Positions 56,834 through 64,000 of a DNA stretch of 64,000 nucleotides are shown here, piece after piece. The stretch is taken from positions 248,001 through 312,000 of the forward strand of contig CAWHYL010000004.1 of the NCBI GenBank assembly GCA_963833655.1, written 5' to 3'. Below the pieces are notes generated by a model that saw only the letters and a list, made by a program, of their open reading frames with translations, did not search any database and was not told the DNA's origin. Position numbers and translations under genes: made by a program. Every line of letters begins with the position of its first letter. Within the stretch, counting starts at the first letter, position 1. This stretch comes from 3-1-20CM-4-69-9 sp963833655. Lineage in GTDB: Bacteria; Actinomycetota; Thermoleophilia; Gaiellales; Gaiellaceae.

Positions 56834-59118
56834 TGCGCGTCCCGCTGACGTGGCTTCGCGAGTACGTGCAGGTTCCGGTCTCGACGGACGAGCTCGCGCG
56901 GCGGCTCGTTATCTCCTCGTGCGAGGTGGACGGAATCGAGCGGCGCGGAGTCGCCGACGAGGACGGCAACCTCGGCCTCTTCCAGGTCGGCCGAGTGCTG
57001 GAAGCGGAGAAGCATCCGAACGCCGACCGCCTCCAGCTCTGCCAGGTCGACGTCGGCGAAGGCGACGCGCGGCAGATCGTGTGCGGCGCCTGGAACTTCG
57101 GCGCCGGCGCGACCGTCGCCGTCGCGCTGCCGGGCGCGCTGCTGCCGAACGGGCTTCAGCTCGACCGGCGCAAGGTCCGCGGCGAGACGAGTGACGGCAT
57201 GATCCTCGCCGAGGACGAGGTCGACCTCGGCACCGACCACACCGGGATCATGGTGCTCGAGAACGGCCTCGAGCCGGGAACGCCGCTCGCGGACGTGCTG
57301 CCCCTGACCGACGAGATCCTCGAGCTCGAGACCGGGCACAACCGCCCCGACTTGCTCGCGGTCTACGGCATCGCACGGGAGGTCGCGGCGCTGTACGACG
57401 TCGACCTCGCGCCGCCGCCGGGGACGGATCCTCCGCGTGACGGAGACGAGCGAGTCGAAGTGCGGGTCGACGATTTCGACGGCTGCCCGCGCTACGTCGG
57501 CCGGCTCTTCCGCGACGCGACGATCGCCGCGTCGCCGCTGTGGCTGAAGGCACGCCTGCTCGGCGCAGGCATGCGTCCGATCTCGAACGTCGTCGACGTG
57601 ACGAACTACGTGATGCTCGCCCTCGGCAACCCGTTGCATGCGTTCGACTTCGCGACGCTCGCCGGCGGCCGGATCATTGTCCGGCGCGCTCACCAGGGCG
57701 AACGGCTGCGGACGCTCGACGGCGTCGATCGAGCCCTCGCGCCCCACGACCTGATGATCGCCGACGCCGAACGCTCGGTTGCGCTCGCCGGAATCATGGG
57801 CGGCGAGGAGACGGAGATCGGCGAGTCGACGATCGACGTCCTGCTCGAGGCCGCGAACTTCGAGCCGTACACCGTTTTCCGGGCGTCCGAACGGCTGCGG
57901 TTGCGGACCGAGGGCTCGACTCGCTGGGAGAAGGGTGTCGACCCCTACGTCGCCGAGCAGGCGGCGAAGCTCGCGACGCAGCTGATCGTTCAGCTCACGG
58001 GCGCGCGCTGGACGGGCGAGACCGACGTCTACGACCGGCTGCCCGACCGGCCCGAGGTGCGGTTTCGCCACGAGAGCGCGAATCGCGTCGCGGGCTTCGC
58101 GATCGACCCCCGCGAGCAGGACGAGCGCCTCCGGCGCCTCGGCTTCGAGCTCGACGGTGGGACGGCGACGGTGCCGACCTGGCGGGCCCGTGACGTGACG
58201 CGCGAGATCGACGTCGTCGAGGAGGTCGTTCGCTTCCGTCTGGACGACGTCCCGTCCCGTCTGCCCGAGCGCCGCGAGATGTTCGGTCGGCTCTCGAAGC
58301 TCCAGCGTGTCCGCCGCACGATCCAGGACACGCTCGTCGGCTTCGGCTACTTCGAGGCGTACACGTGGAGCCTGCTGCCGGAGGATGCCGAGCCACAGGC
58401 CGTACGGCTCGAGGAGCCGCTGTCGAGCGAGCAGGCCGTATTGCGGACGTCGCTCCTCCACGGGCTCGTTGCATCCGCGGTGCGGAACGTGGACGTCGGC
58501 AACGAGGACGTCGCGCTGTTCGAGCTCGCCCACGTCTACCTGCCGACGGATGAACAGCTTCCGGACGAGCGCTGGCACGTGGGCGGCATCGTCCAGGGCG
58601 GTTTCGCCGCCGCGAAGGGAGCCGTCGAAGGGCTCTACGACGCCCTCTCGCTACGGGTGACGTTCGAGACCGCGGCCGACCTGCCTCATCGGGCCCGTGG
58701 CGCGCGGACGCCGGAGGGATGGGTGCTCGCGCTGCGCGAGCCGCAGCTGGACGGAGAGTGGGGAGCCTTCGAGCTGGACGTCGACGCGCTCGCCGCCCGT
58801 GTGCCGGATGTCGTCGTGTACGACGACGTCATCACGTATCCGCCCGTCCGGCAGGACCTCGCGTTCGTGGTCGACGAGTCGGTTCCGGCGGGTGACCTGA
58901 TGGCCGCGGCCACGGCTGCCGCCGGCGATCAGCTCCGCGAGCTGCGCGCCTTCGACGTCTACCGAGGGGAGCAGGTCGGCGCCGGCAAGAAGTCGATCGC
59001 GTTCGCAGCGACGTTCCAGTCGAGTGAGAAAACGCTCACCGACGAGGACGCTGCGGCGCTGCGGAATCGCATCGTCGAGCGCCTGAGCGAGGCGTTCGGC
59101 GCGCAACTTCGCGCCTGA
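56833..59118 (+). CDS. pheT: Phenylalanyl-tRNA synthetase beta subunit
   Basis: A 761-aa subunit: MRVPLTWLREYV, tRNA-binding fold (FQVGRVLEAEKHPNADRLQL), GETSDGMILAEDE, the B3/4 editing domain, the catalytic-like domain with RTEGSTRWEKGVDPY, and the C-terminal anticodon-binding FDX-ACB domain (YPPVRQDLAFVVDESVPAGD). Length is slightly below the usual ~800. Forms the alpha2-beta2 enzyme with PheS. Confidence 0.96.
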   Translation: MRVPLTWLREYVQVPVSTDELARRLVISSCEVDGIERRGVADEDGNLGLFQVGRVLEAEKHPNADRLQLCQVDVGEGDARQIVCGAWNFGAGATVAVALPGALLPNGLQLDRRKVRGETSDGMILAEDEVDLGTDHTGIMVLENGLEPGTPLADVLPLTDEILELETGHNRPDLLAVYGIAREVAALYDVDLAPPPGTDPPRDGDERVEVRVDDFDGCPRYVGRLFRDATIAASPLWLKARLLGAGMRPISNVVDVTNYVMLALGNPLHAFDFATLAGGRIIVRRAHQGERLRTLDGVDRALAPHDLMIADAERSVALAGIMGGEETEIGESTIDVLLEAANFEPYTVFRASERLRLRTEGSTRWEKGVDPYVAEQAAKLATQLIVQLTGARWTGETDVYDRLPDRPEVRFRHESANRVAGFAIDPREQDERLRRLGFELDGGTATVPTWRARDVTREIDVVEEVVRFRLDDVPSRLPERREMFGRLSKLQRVRRTIQDTLVGFGYFEAYTWSLLPEDAEPQAVRLEEPLSSEQAVLRTSLLHGLVASAVRNVDVGNEDVALFELAHVYLPTDEQLPDERWHVGGIVQGGFAAAKGAVEGLYDALSLRVTFETAADLPHRARGARTPEGWVLALREPQLDGEWGAFELDVDALAARVPDVVVYDDVITYPPVRQDLAFVVDESVPAGDLMAAATAAAGDQLRELRAFDVYRGEQVGAGKKSIAFAATFQSSEKTLTDEDAAALRNRIVERLSEAFGAQLRA

Positions 59119-59228
59119 CCCTTCACTCGGAAAAGGCCGGTCCGAACGGCCACCGCGTCTGGACCTAGGTCCTATGGACAGGGTTCGGCTCCGCCGTAAC
59201 GTGAGCCGTGGGGAAGGGGAGGATGACC

Positions 59229-60125
59229 ATGCGGTTTGCGAGCTCATGCGTGCTCGTTCTGAGCGTCTTTGCGTTCGCCGGTGCGGCGTACGCCGGGAAC
59301 GGGAACGGGAACGGCAACGGGAATGCCGGTGGCGAGCCGGGGAACTCGGCGAGTGCGCCCGGACAGATGAAGAAGGAGGACGTGGCGCCGCCCGCCGCCG
59401 CGCCGGCGACGACGACCACGACCACGACAACGCCGGCTGCATCGCCCGCGACGACGACGGCTGTGAATGCCACCGGCATCAAGCCGTCGAACGACACGGC
59501 GCACGAGACGCACGCCGAGGCGCAGTCCGACAAGACGAAACAGTACGGGAACGGCCATACGGCCGGGCAGATCGCCGAGAGGAACGGCGCCGCCGGGGCC
59601 GATGTGCTCCACGGGCCGGGCAACAGCCAGCCACACAAGGCCACGTCCTGCACCGGCGGCCACGAGGTCGACGTCCACGCCCTCGGGAGCCATCGCCGCG
59701 GCGGGAGCTGCGGTGCCACGGCACCGTCGCCCGCGCCGACTCCCGCGCCCGATCAAGCGCCGCACGCGCAGCCCAACCCGGGCCCGCCGGTGTCGCCGAC
59801 CCCGCACCAGACGCCACCTTCGCGAGATCCGGGCTCGAAGCCGGCAGGGGGAGAGGCGCCGGGCGCGGTAGCGACCTCCGTTGCGCACGGCGGACAGCGC
59901 AAGAGCATCCTGGTGTCCGCGCACCGCGCCGCGACGCTTCCGTTCACGGGGGCCCGGCTGTGGATCCTCGTCCTGGCGGGGGTGATCATGATCGGCACGG
60001 GGCTCGCGCTCCGCGAAATCCGAACGGCGGAGGCTGCCGTAGAGTCCGGTCATGACCACACGGATCGCACTCGTCACGCTGCTCGCGGCTCTGGTGCTGC
60101 CCTCGGCGCTCGCCCAGGCCGATAA
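59229..60125 (+). CDS. Exported LPXTG-like surface protein
   Basis: A ~298-aa protein: signal peptide (ASSCVLVLSVFAFAGAAYA), Gly/Asn repeats, a Thr/Ala/Pro-rich linker, a domain with ADVLHGPGNSQPHKA and CTGGHEVDVHALG, a Pro-rich stretch, then LPFTG followed by a membrane helix (LWILVLAGVIMIGTGLAL) and a charged tail. This is a sortase-type signal, though no sortase gene is in the window. ATG 59229 sits 6 nt after GGAAGGGGAGG; GTG 59208 is an alternative. The last 25 residues overlap the next gene by 74 bp. Confidence 0.8.
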   Translation: MRFASSCVLVLSVFAFAGAAYAGNGNGNGNGNAGGEPGNSASAPGQMKKEDVAPPAAAPATTTTTTTTPAASPATTTAVNATGIKPSNDTAHETHAEAQSDKTKQYGNGHTAGQIAERNGAAGADVLHGPGNSQPHKATSCTGGHEVDVHALGSHRRGGSCGATAPSPAPTPAPDQAPHAQPNPGPPVSPTPHQTPPSRDPGSKPAGGEAPGAVATSVAHGGQRKSILVSAHRAATLPFTGARLWILVLAGVIMIGTGLALREIRTAEAAVESGHDHTDRTRHAARGSGAALGARPGR

Positions 60126-60687
60126 CCCGAAGCTCGTCGCGGTCGTCGGGACGAACGAGGCGTTCGTCATCTCGCTCCGCGACGCGAACGGCAACGCCGT
60201 CACGCAACTCGCGCCGGGCACGTACGACATCGCTGTCAGCGACCGCGCCGAATCGCACAACTTCCACCTCACGGGTCCCGGCGTCGACATGTCGACGCCG
60301 ATCGCCGACAAGCAGGAGACCACGTGGACGGTCACGATCGGCACCGGCATCTACACGTACGTCTGCGATGCGCATGCGTCGCAGATGCGCGGGTACTTCC
60401 TCGCCGGCGCCGTTGCGCCGACGACCTTCGCCGGAAGCGTCGGCCCGAAGAAGACGATCTCGCTGAGGCCGAAATCCGCGCTTCCGGGCCCGGCGGTCAT
60501 CACCGTCAACGACCGCAGCAAGACCGACAACTTCCATCTCACCGGTCCCGGTGTGAACAGGAAGACCGGCTTGAAGACGCGCGGCAAGGCGTCCTGGACG
60601 GTGACGTTGCAGCCGGGCGTCTACACGTACCGGTCGGACAAGACGAAGAGGCTGCGCGGCAGCTTCGTCGTCAACTTCCCCTCCTAG
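60052..60687 (+). CDS. Cupredoxin-like protein with two domains
   Basis: A 211-aa exported protein: signal peptide (IALVTLLAALVLPSALA) and two similar plastocyanin-type halves. The first has copper ligands in SHNFHL and TYVCDAHASQMRG (Cys, His, Met). The second has DNFHL but TYRSDKTKRLRG, so the Cys and Met are lost. TAGAGT (60040-60045) is 6 nt before ATG 60052. The partner is unknown; an electron-transfer or copper-handling role for the first half is inferred. Confidence 0.82.
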   Translation: MTTRIALVTLLAALVLPSALAQADNPKLVAVVGTNEAFVISLRDANGNAVTQLAPGTYDIAVSDRAESHNFHLTGPGVDMSTPIADKQETTWTVTIGTGIYTYVCDAHASQMRGYFLAGAVAPTTFAGSVGPKKTISLRPKSALPGPAVITVNDRSKTDNFHLTGPGVNRKTGLKTRGKASWTVTLQPGVYTYRSDKTKRLRGSFVVNFPS

Positions 60688-60769
60688 ACGGCTAGGTCAC
60701 GCCGGCGTGCGTGCCGCCTCGGTGCGGAAGCCGGCGTGGCCATCGAGCTTACGACCGTCGGGCGGACGG

Positions 60770-61057
60770 TCAGTCGCGGTCGACGAGGCTGAAGCGCCCG
60801 ACCCGGGCCTTCGTCTCGCCTTCGCGTCCGCGCCGGAAGATCAGCCGTGCGGTCGCGCCCACCCCACCTGCCAGCAGGAACCCGATCCCGAGCGCGCCGA
60901 TTGCTGCCGCCGGGAGGTTCGCGGCCAGCTTCGCGCGCACGTCCGTCGCCTCGTTGAGGCTCTCGCGCAGCGTCTCCGCCGCGCCGGCGAGCTCCTCGCG
61001 CTCGTTCTCGATGTCGCGCCGAACGTCCGCGACGCCGCGGGAGTTACTACCTTCCAT
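60770..61057 (-). CDS. DUF3618 family protein
   Basis: A 95-aa protein: a helical start (DVRRDIENEREELAGAAETL), one membrane helix (PAAAIGALGIGFLLAGGVG) and a basic tail. The first part matches DUF3618. It overlaps the phage-holin-like gene by 11 bp and ends a minus-strand group of envelope proteins. Confidence 0.75.
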   Translation of the reverse strand: MEGSNSRGVADVRRDIENEREELAGAAETLRESLNEATDVRAKLAANLPAAAIGALGIGFLLAGGVGATARLIFRRGREGETKARVGRFSLVDRD

Positions 61058-61445
61058 TGGCCTTCAGCGCCTCCGTCGTGAGTTTCGCCTCCTGGATTGC
61101 CTGCTCCGGCACGGGCGGAGTCCCCTTCTGGATCCGATTCCGTGCGAGCAGCCCGAGCACCGCCGCGATGAGCAGCAGCATCCCGGCGACGACGAGCAAT
61201 GCGGCCCAGGTCGGCATCACGAGCGCAAGCGCGGCGGCGATCGCCGAGTACACGAAGGCCACCATGAACACAATCGTCAGCGCGGCTGCGAGCGCGAGCC
61301 CGATGCCGAGGCCGAGTGCCGTGACCTTGCGCTTGAGCTCGAGGCCCGCGAGCTCGAGCTCGAGCCGAACGATCGTGCTCGTGCGCTCGGCGACTTCCTT
61401 GACGGCGGCGCCGACCCCCTGCGAATCAGTCTCTGGGGTGGGCAT
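61047..61445 (-). CDS. Phage-holin-like (DUF1469) membrane protein
   Basis: A 132-aa protein: amphipathic start (VAERTSTIVRLELELAGLEL), two membrane helices (GLGIGLALAAALTIVFMVAF and MPTWAALLVVAGMLLLIAAV) and a charged tail, as in actinobacterial holin superfamily III/DUF1469 proteins. These are commonly next to DUF3618 genes. No phage context. ATG 61445 chosen for the normal length. Confidence 0.8.
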   Translation of the reverse strand: MPTPETDSQGVGAAVKEVAERTSTIVRLELELAGLELKRKVTALGLGIGLALAAALTIVFMVAFVYSAIAAALALVMPTWAALLVVAGMLLLIAAVLGLLARNRIQKGTPPVPEQAIQEAKLTTEALKANGR

Positions 61446-61803
61446 GGCCTCTCCAGTCGATCCACTTCGCGAGCGCGATCCCCGCGACGAGCGCCACGCC
61501 GACGACGATGAACGGCGTCGCGCCACCGCCGCCGTTTCTCTTCTTCCTCTTCTTCCTCTTCGTGCTCTCAGGCGGCGGGCCGGCCGGCAGAGGCGGCGCC
61601 GTCCTCCCCGGCTCCTGGTTCGTCGGCGCCTCGCCCCGTGCGCGCGCCCTGATCAGGCTCGGCTTCAGCTTGCGGATGAAATCCGCGTCCTCGGCCAGCG
61701 GCTCGGCAAGCTTCGCCTTGACCCCGCCTTCGCCCGCGAAGCTCCGCGCAAGCTGCTGGAGCTTGTTCGCTGCGTGCTCGACTTTCTGATCGGCCGTCGT
61801 CAT
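61426..61803 (-). CDS. Single-helix membrane protein
   Basis: A 125-aa protein: helical start (ADQKVEHAANKLQQLARSFA), a Pro/Lys-rich linker (PPESTKRKKRKKR) and a membrane helix (PFIVVGVALVAGIALAKWI). No family known. ATG 61803 overlaps the end of the next upstream gene by 4 bp; the stop overlaps the holin-like gene. Confidence 0.7.
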   Translation of the reverse strand: MTTADQKVEHAANKLQQLARSFAGEGGVKAKLAEPLAEDADFIRKLKPSLIRARARGEAPTNQEPGRTAPPLPAGPPPESTKRKKRKKRNGGGGATPFIVVGVALVAGIALAKWIDWRGHAHPRD

Positions 61804-61928
61804 TTCTTCGCTGGGGGCTCCTCGCCCGTGAGCGTACGCCAGATGCCCGCCGCGGTGCGCCGTGACACCACCGTCGCGAGCGCGCCGAGCGCTCCGTACA
61901 GGGCGGTCCACAGGAGCTTGCGCAGCAT
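61800..61928 (-). CDS. Short DUF4235 protein
   Basis: A 42-aa protein with one hydrophobic segment (LLWTALYGALGALATVV) and the end WRTLTGEEPPAKK, as at the C-terminus of short DUF4235 proteins. It begins the minus-strand envelope operon and is divergent from argR. Confidence 0.65.
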   Translation of the reverse strand: MLRKLLWTALYGALGALATVVSRRTAAGIWRTLTGEEPPAKK

Positions 61929-61965
61929 GACTGGATGTTCTACCAAGCCGCGGCCGTTGAAAACC

Positions 61966-61992
61966 CTGCATACGTATGCTCGTCGTATGCAG
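61966..61992. promoter_or_regulatory. Inverted repeat over the argR promoter and start
   Basis: CTGCATACG (61966-61974) and CGTATGCAG (61984-61992) are perfect inverse copies 9 nt apart. The -10 box TATGCT (61975-61980) lies between them and the ATG 61987 within the right arm. It is a likely ARG-box for self-repression by ArgR. Confidence 0.65.
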
Positions 61993-62448
61993 CTGGCGAA
62001 GGCCGAACGCCATCGCTTGATCGGGAGCGTCGTCGCGCGCAAGCGCGTCGGGACGCAGTTCGAGCTGCTCGACGCCCTCGCCAACGCCGGCTGCGCGGTC
62101 ACGCAAGCGACGATCTCGCGTGACATCCGCGAGCTCGGGTTGGAGAAGACGCACGACCAGTTCGGCCGTCCCCGCTACGTCGTGCCGCAGCCCGGGCGGC
62201 GCAGCGACCCGGCCGAGGCGCTGAACAGCGTGCTGGCCCAGTTCGGACGACGCGTGACGCCGGCCGGCAACATCGTCGTCCTGCAGAGCGAGCTGGGCGC
62301 CGCGCCGGCAATCGCACGTGCGCTCGACCAGCTCGGGCACGAGCGCGTCGTCGGAACGCTCGCAGGCGACGACACCGTGCTCGTCGTCGCACCGTCGGAG
62401 CGCGATGCGCGCACGCTGGCGCGCGAGCTCGGCGGATTCCTCGGCTAG
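61987..62448 (+). CDS. argR: Arginine repressor
   Basis: A 153-aa ArgR: N-terminal winged helix (LLDALANAGCAVTQATISRD, IRELGLEKTHDQFGRPRYV) and the arginine-binding oligomerisation domain with ALDQLGHERVVGTLAGDDTV, which includes the GTLAGDDT motif. No other arginine gene is in the window, so it acts on distant targets and probably on itself. The end overlaps the convergent gene by 4 bp. Confidence 0.95.
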   Translation: MQLAKAERHRLIGSVVARKRVGTQFELLDALANAGCAVTQATISRDIRELGLEKTHDQFGRPRYVVPQPGRRSDPAEALNSVLAQFGRRVTPAGNIVVLQSELGAAPAIARALDQLGHERVVGTLAGDDTVLVVAPSERDARTLARELGGFLG

Positions 62449-62852
62449 CGGCCGACGAGACGCCGCCACGCGTGGCGGAGCCGCGTGAGGAAGTTGAGGC
62501 GTTCCTCGTGCGACGCGATCGGCGCTTCGACGGACGCCTCGGCACGCCGAAACGCGCCTGAGCCTTCGGGAAGGATCTCGGCACTCGTCGCCGCCTCTTC
62601 GTACTCCGCGAGGCCGTCCGCCTGCTCCTTCGAGATCCGCAGCTGGACACGACCTTCGGTGATCAGCCCGACCTGCTCCGACGGGACGTACCGAGGGCGC
62701 CCGAGGAGGCTCGTCGAGACCGAGAGCCCGTTGAAGATGTCGTCGCTCGAGTCGCCGACGATCTCGTCGACGGAGCCGACCTCGGCGCCGCTTGCGTCGA
62801 CGACCGTCCAGCCGGGCTCGATCAGGAACCAGGAGACCGGGTCGTCGCTCAT
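62445..62852 (-). CDS. PRC-barrel-like / DUF2171 protein
   Basis: A 135-aa protein: WTVVDASGAEVGSVDEIVGD, FNGLSVSTSLLGRPRYVP and RVQLRISKEQADGLAEY, consistent with a PRC-barrel-like beta domain, then a charged helical tail. The role is unknown; PRC-barrels serve RNA processing and photosystem assembly in other contexts. Its start overlaps the next gene's stop by 4 bp (ATGA). Confidence 0.7.
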   Translation of the reverse strand: MSDDPVSWFLIEPGWTVVDASGAEVGSVDEIVGDSSDDIFNGLSVSTSLLGRPRYVPSEQVGLITEGRVQLRISKEQADGLAEYEEAATSAEILPEGSGAFRRAEASVEAPIASHEERLNFLTRLRHAWRRLVGR

Positions 62853-63487
62853 ACGGCGCGGCCGTCGACGTACCAGACGGGGCCCTGCGTGCCGACGGGA
62901 TTCGTGTCCGACAGGACCCGCAGGATCGCGATCTTGCCCGTGAAGCCCAGCTCGTCGCAGCGCTCGAAGCAGCGCCTCGCCATCTCCGGCGAGACGCCGT
63001 AGCCGAAGTGATGGGCGCCGCGGAAGCGAAGTGCCGCCGGGCCGGAGCGCGCGGGGTTGACAGGCGCCAGCTGCAGCGCGCCGGGCTCGACGTAGTCCGT
63101 CGAGTCGAAGCGGACCTCGGCGTAGAGGTCGCTCCAGTCCGCGGGCAGCCCGTCGAGGCACTGCTTCCACTGGTCGCGCAGCGAGCGCACGATTTCGAGC
63201 TCCGCCTCGGGCGCCTCGTGCGCCGAGATCAGCTCGAGCTCCCCGAAGATGCCCGCCTCGTCGAGGCGGGTCAGCAGGCGGCGCATCAGCTCCGGGCTTG
63301 CGCCGGCGCCGCGCCGTCCCGTCGCGAAGCGAAGCGTCGAGGCGGACCGGCCGGGATTCAACGGGCCCAGTAGCGCGGCCGCGCGACTCCGCTCGTCGTG
63401 GTCCTCGACCGTGAGCGACAACCTCGCGTCTGCCCAGTCGTCGGGAAGCTCGCGCACGATCTCGTTGAACCGTTCGACGAGTTGCAC
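62849..63487 (-). CDS. Internally duplicated protein of unknown function
   Basis: A 212-aa protein with two similar ~80-residue halves: LPDDWADARLSL ... LNPGRSASTLRFATG ... SPELMRRLLTRLDEAGIFGE and LPADWSDLYAEV ... VNPARSGPAALRFRG ... SPEMARRCFERCDELGFTGK. No family recognised. GTG 63487 is 7 nt behind TATGCT on the minus strand; ATG 63499 is an alternative start. It is divergent from the E1-alpha gene. Confidence 0.65.
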   Translation of the reverse strand: MQLVERFNEIVRELPDDWADARLSLTVEDHDERSRAAALLGPLNPGRSASTLRFATGRRGAGASPELMRRLLTRLDEAGIFGELELISAHEAPEAELEIVRSLRDQWKQCLDGLPADWSDLYAEVRFDSTDYVEPGALQLAPVNPARSGPAALRFRGAHHFGYGVSPEMARRCFERCDELGFTGKIAILRVLSDTNPVGTQGPVWYVDGRAV

Positions 63488-63494
63488 GGGCCCG

Positions 63495-63504
63495 AGCATA
63501 AACT
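63495..63504. promoter_or_regulatory. Overlapping divergent -10 boxes
   Basis: AGCATAAACT holds TAAACT (63499-63504), 7 nt before the E1-alpha GTG, and on the minus strand TATGCT (63500-63495), 7 nt before GTG 63487. The boxes share two bases. Confidence 0.6.
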
Positions 63505-63511
63505 GAGCCGC

Positions 63512-64000
63512 GTGGCGAAGGTTGAGCAAAAAGGGACGCTGTCGAAGTCGGACCTCCGCGACGTCTTCCGCGAGATGCTGTTGATCCGGCGCTTCGAGGA
63601 GAAGGTCGAGGAACGCTTCCGTGCCGGCGAGCTGCCGGGGTTCCTGCACGTCGCGATCGGGCAGGAGGCCGTGGCGGTCGGAGTCTGCCGCGCGCTCGAG
63701 GAGGGCGACATCATCGCCTCCACGCACCGCGCGCATGGGCACACGCTCGCGAAGGGCACGACGCCCAACGAGCTGATGGCGGAGCTGTACGGGAAGCTCG
63801 AGGGCTGCTCGCACGGATACGGCGGCTCGATGCACCTCTACGACGTCGAGCGCGGGAACATGGGGGCGAACGCCGTCGTCGGCGGCGGCCTCCCTGCGAT
63901 CACCGGCGCCGCGCTCGCCTTCAAGTTCCGCGGCGAGCCGCGCGTCGCGGTCGCGTTCTTCGGGGACGGCGCGACGAACATCGGGACGTTCCACGAGTCG
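63512..64000 (+). CDS. Pyruvate/acetoin dehydrogenase E1 component, alpha subunit (N-terminal part)
   Basis: 163 codons to the window end, open. Reads FREMLLIRRFEEKVEERFRA, GFLHVAIGQEAVAVG, THRAHGHTLAKG, SHGYGGSMHLYD and the thiamine-diphosphate motif GDGATNIGTFHES, all of the E1-alpha family. Pyruvate or acetoin as substrate cannot be separated without the neighbours. GTG 63512. Confidence 0.93.
   Translation, partial: MAKVEQKGTLSKSDLRDVFREMLLIRRFEEKVEERFRAGELPGFLHVAIGQEAVAVGVCRALEEGDIIASTHRAHGHTLAKGTTPNELMAELYGKLEGCSHGYGGSMHLYDVERGNMGANAVVGGGLPAITGAALAFKFRGEPRVAVAFFGDGATNIGTFHES

Noticed and set aside
61047..61445. Prophage holin
   Set aside because: The protein matches a chromosomal holin-like family found with DUF3618; no phage genes are nearby.

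Overview
The window is GC-rich DNA from an actinobacterium, most likely of the Thermoleophilia (Gaiellales/Solirubrobacterales-like). This is inferred from gene content: Rex, DUF1844, DUF3618 with a phage-holin-like protein, DUF4235, DUF6458, tandem Eis-type acetyltransferases, an F420/LLM oxidoreductase, and frequent GTG starts. No 16S rRNA is present, so the placement rests on gene families only. Many start codons sit 6-8 nt behind a TANNNT -10 box, which suggests leaderless transcripts. Several genes appear to start at CTG.

Layout. 1-9.4 kb: uvrA 3' end, a Yip1-like membrane protein, the convergent pantothenate genes panB-panC-DUF2520 (minus strand), a secreted S33-type hydrolase, an FmdB zinc ribbon, a family 4 uracil-DNA glycosylase, and tsaE-tsaB-rimI-tsaD for tRNA t6A formation and ribosomal protein acetylation. 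9.4-19 kb: a subtilisin-like protease, glutamate dehydrogenase, a glutaredoxin-like protein, Rex, a glycosyltransferase, a YbdK/EgtA-type ligase, DUF1844 and a K+-independent H+-pyrophosphatase. 19-25 kb: tandem 196-bp repeats, then two APC-permease/UspA fusions followed by two TrkA-type RCK proteins, which together look like a potassium-uptake module. 25-39 kb: sugar dehydrogenase, homocysteine methyltransferase, VanZ, a cobalamin riboswitch with btuFCD, an ABC-F protein, signal peptidase, LLM oxidoreductase, PcrA helicase, two Eis-like acetyltransferases and an M23 peptidase.

39.1-44.9 kb is the accessory zone. An intact tRNA-Val(GAC) is followed by two further 44-45 nt copies of its 3' half, each preceded by a conserved block holding a direct repeat. 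They bound two tandem modules without a recognisable integrase: one carries an aquaporin; the other carries a VapBC-like pair, a zinc-ribbon protein, an HNH nuclease, a monooxygenase-like protein, two transposase remnants and a DUF4235 protein. 45-50.5 kb holds further lineage-specific genes: DUF202, a frame-disrupted Ser/Arg-tailed protein, an AI-2E/PerM-type permease, a histone-H1-like protein with six identical-length 42-aa repeats, a CBS protein and a YjbR protein.

50.5-64 kb returns to core genes: thrS, infC-rpmI-rplT-trmH (translation), a SAM methyltransferase, pheS-pheT, an LPXTG-like surface protein, a duplicated cupredoxin, a minus-strand set of small envelope proteins (DUF3618, holin-like, TM protein, DUF4235), argR with an inverted repeat over its start, a PRC-barrel-like protein, an internally duplicated protein of unknown function, and the 5' end of a pyruvate/acetoin dehydrogenase E1-alpha gene. 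A short repeat with the core GGGGTCAGACCCC occurs at three places (19.3-19.7, 32.4 and 54.9 kb).
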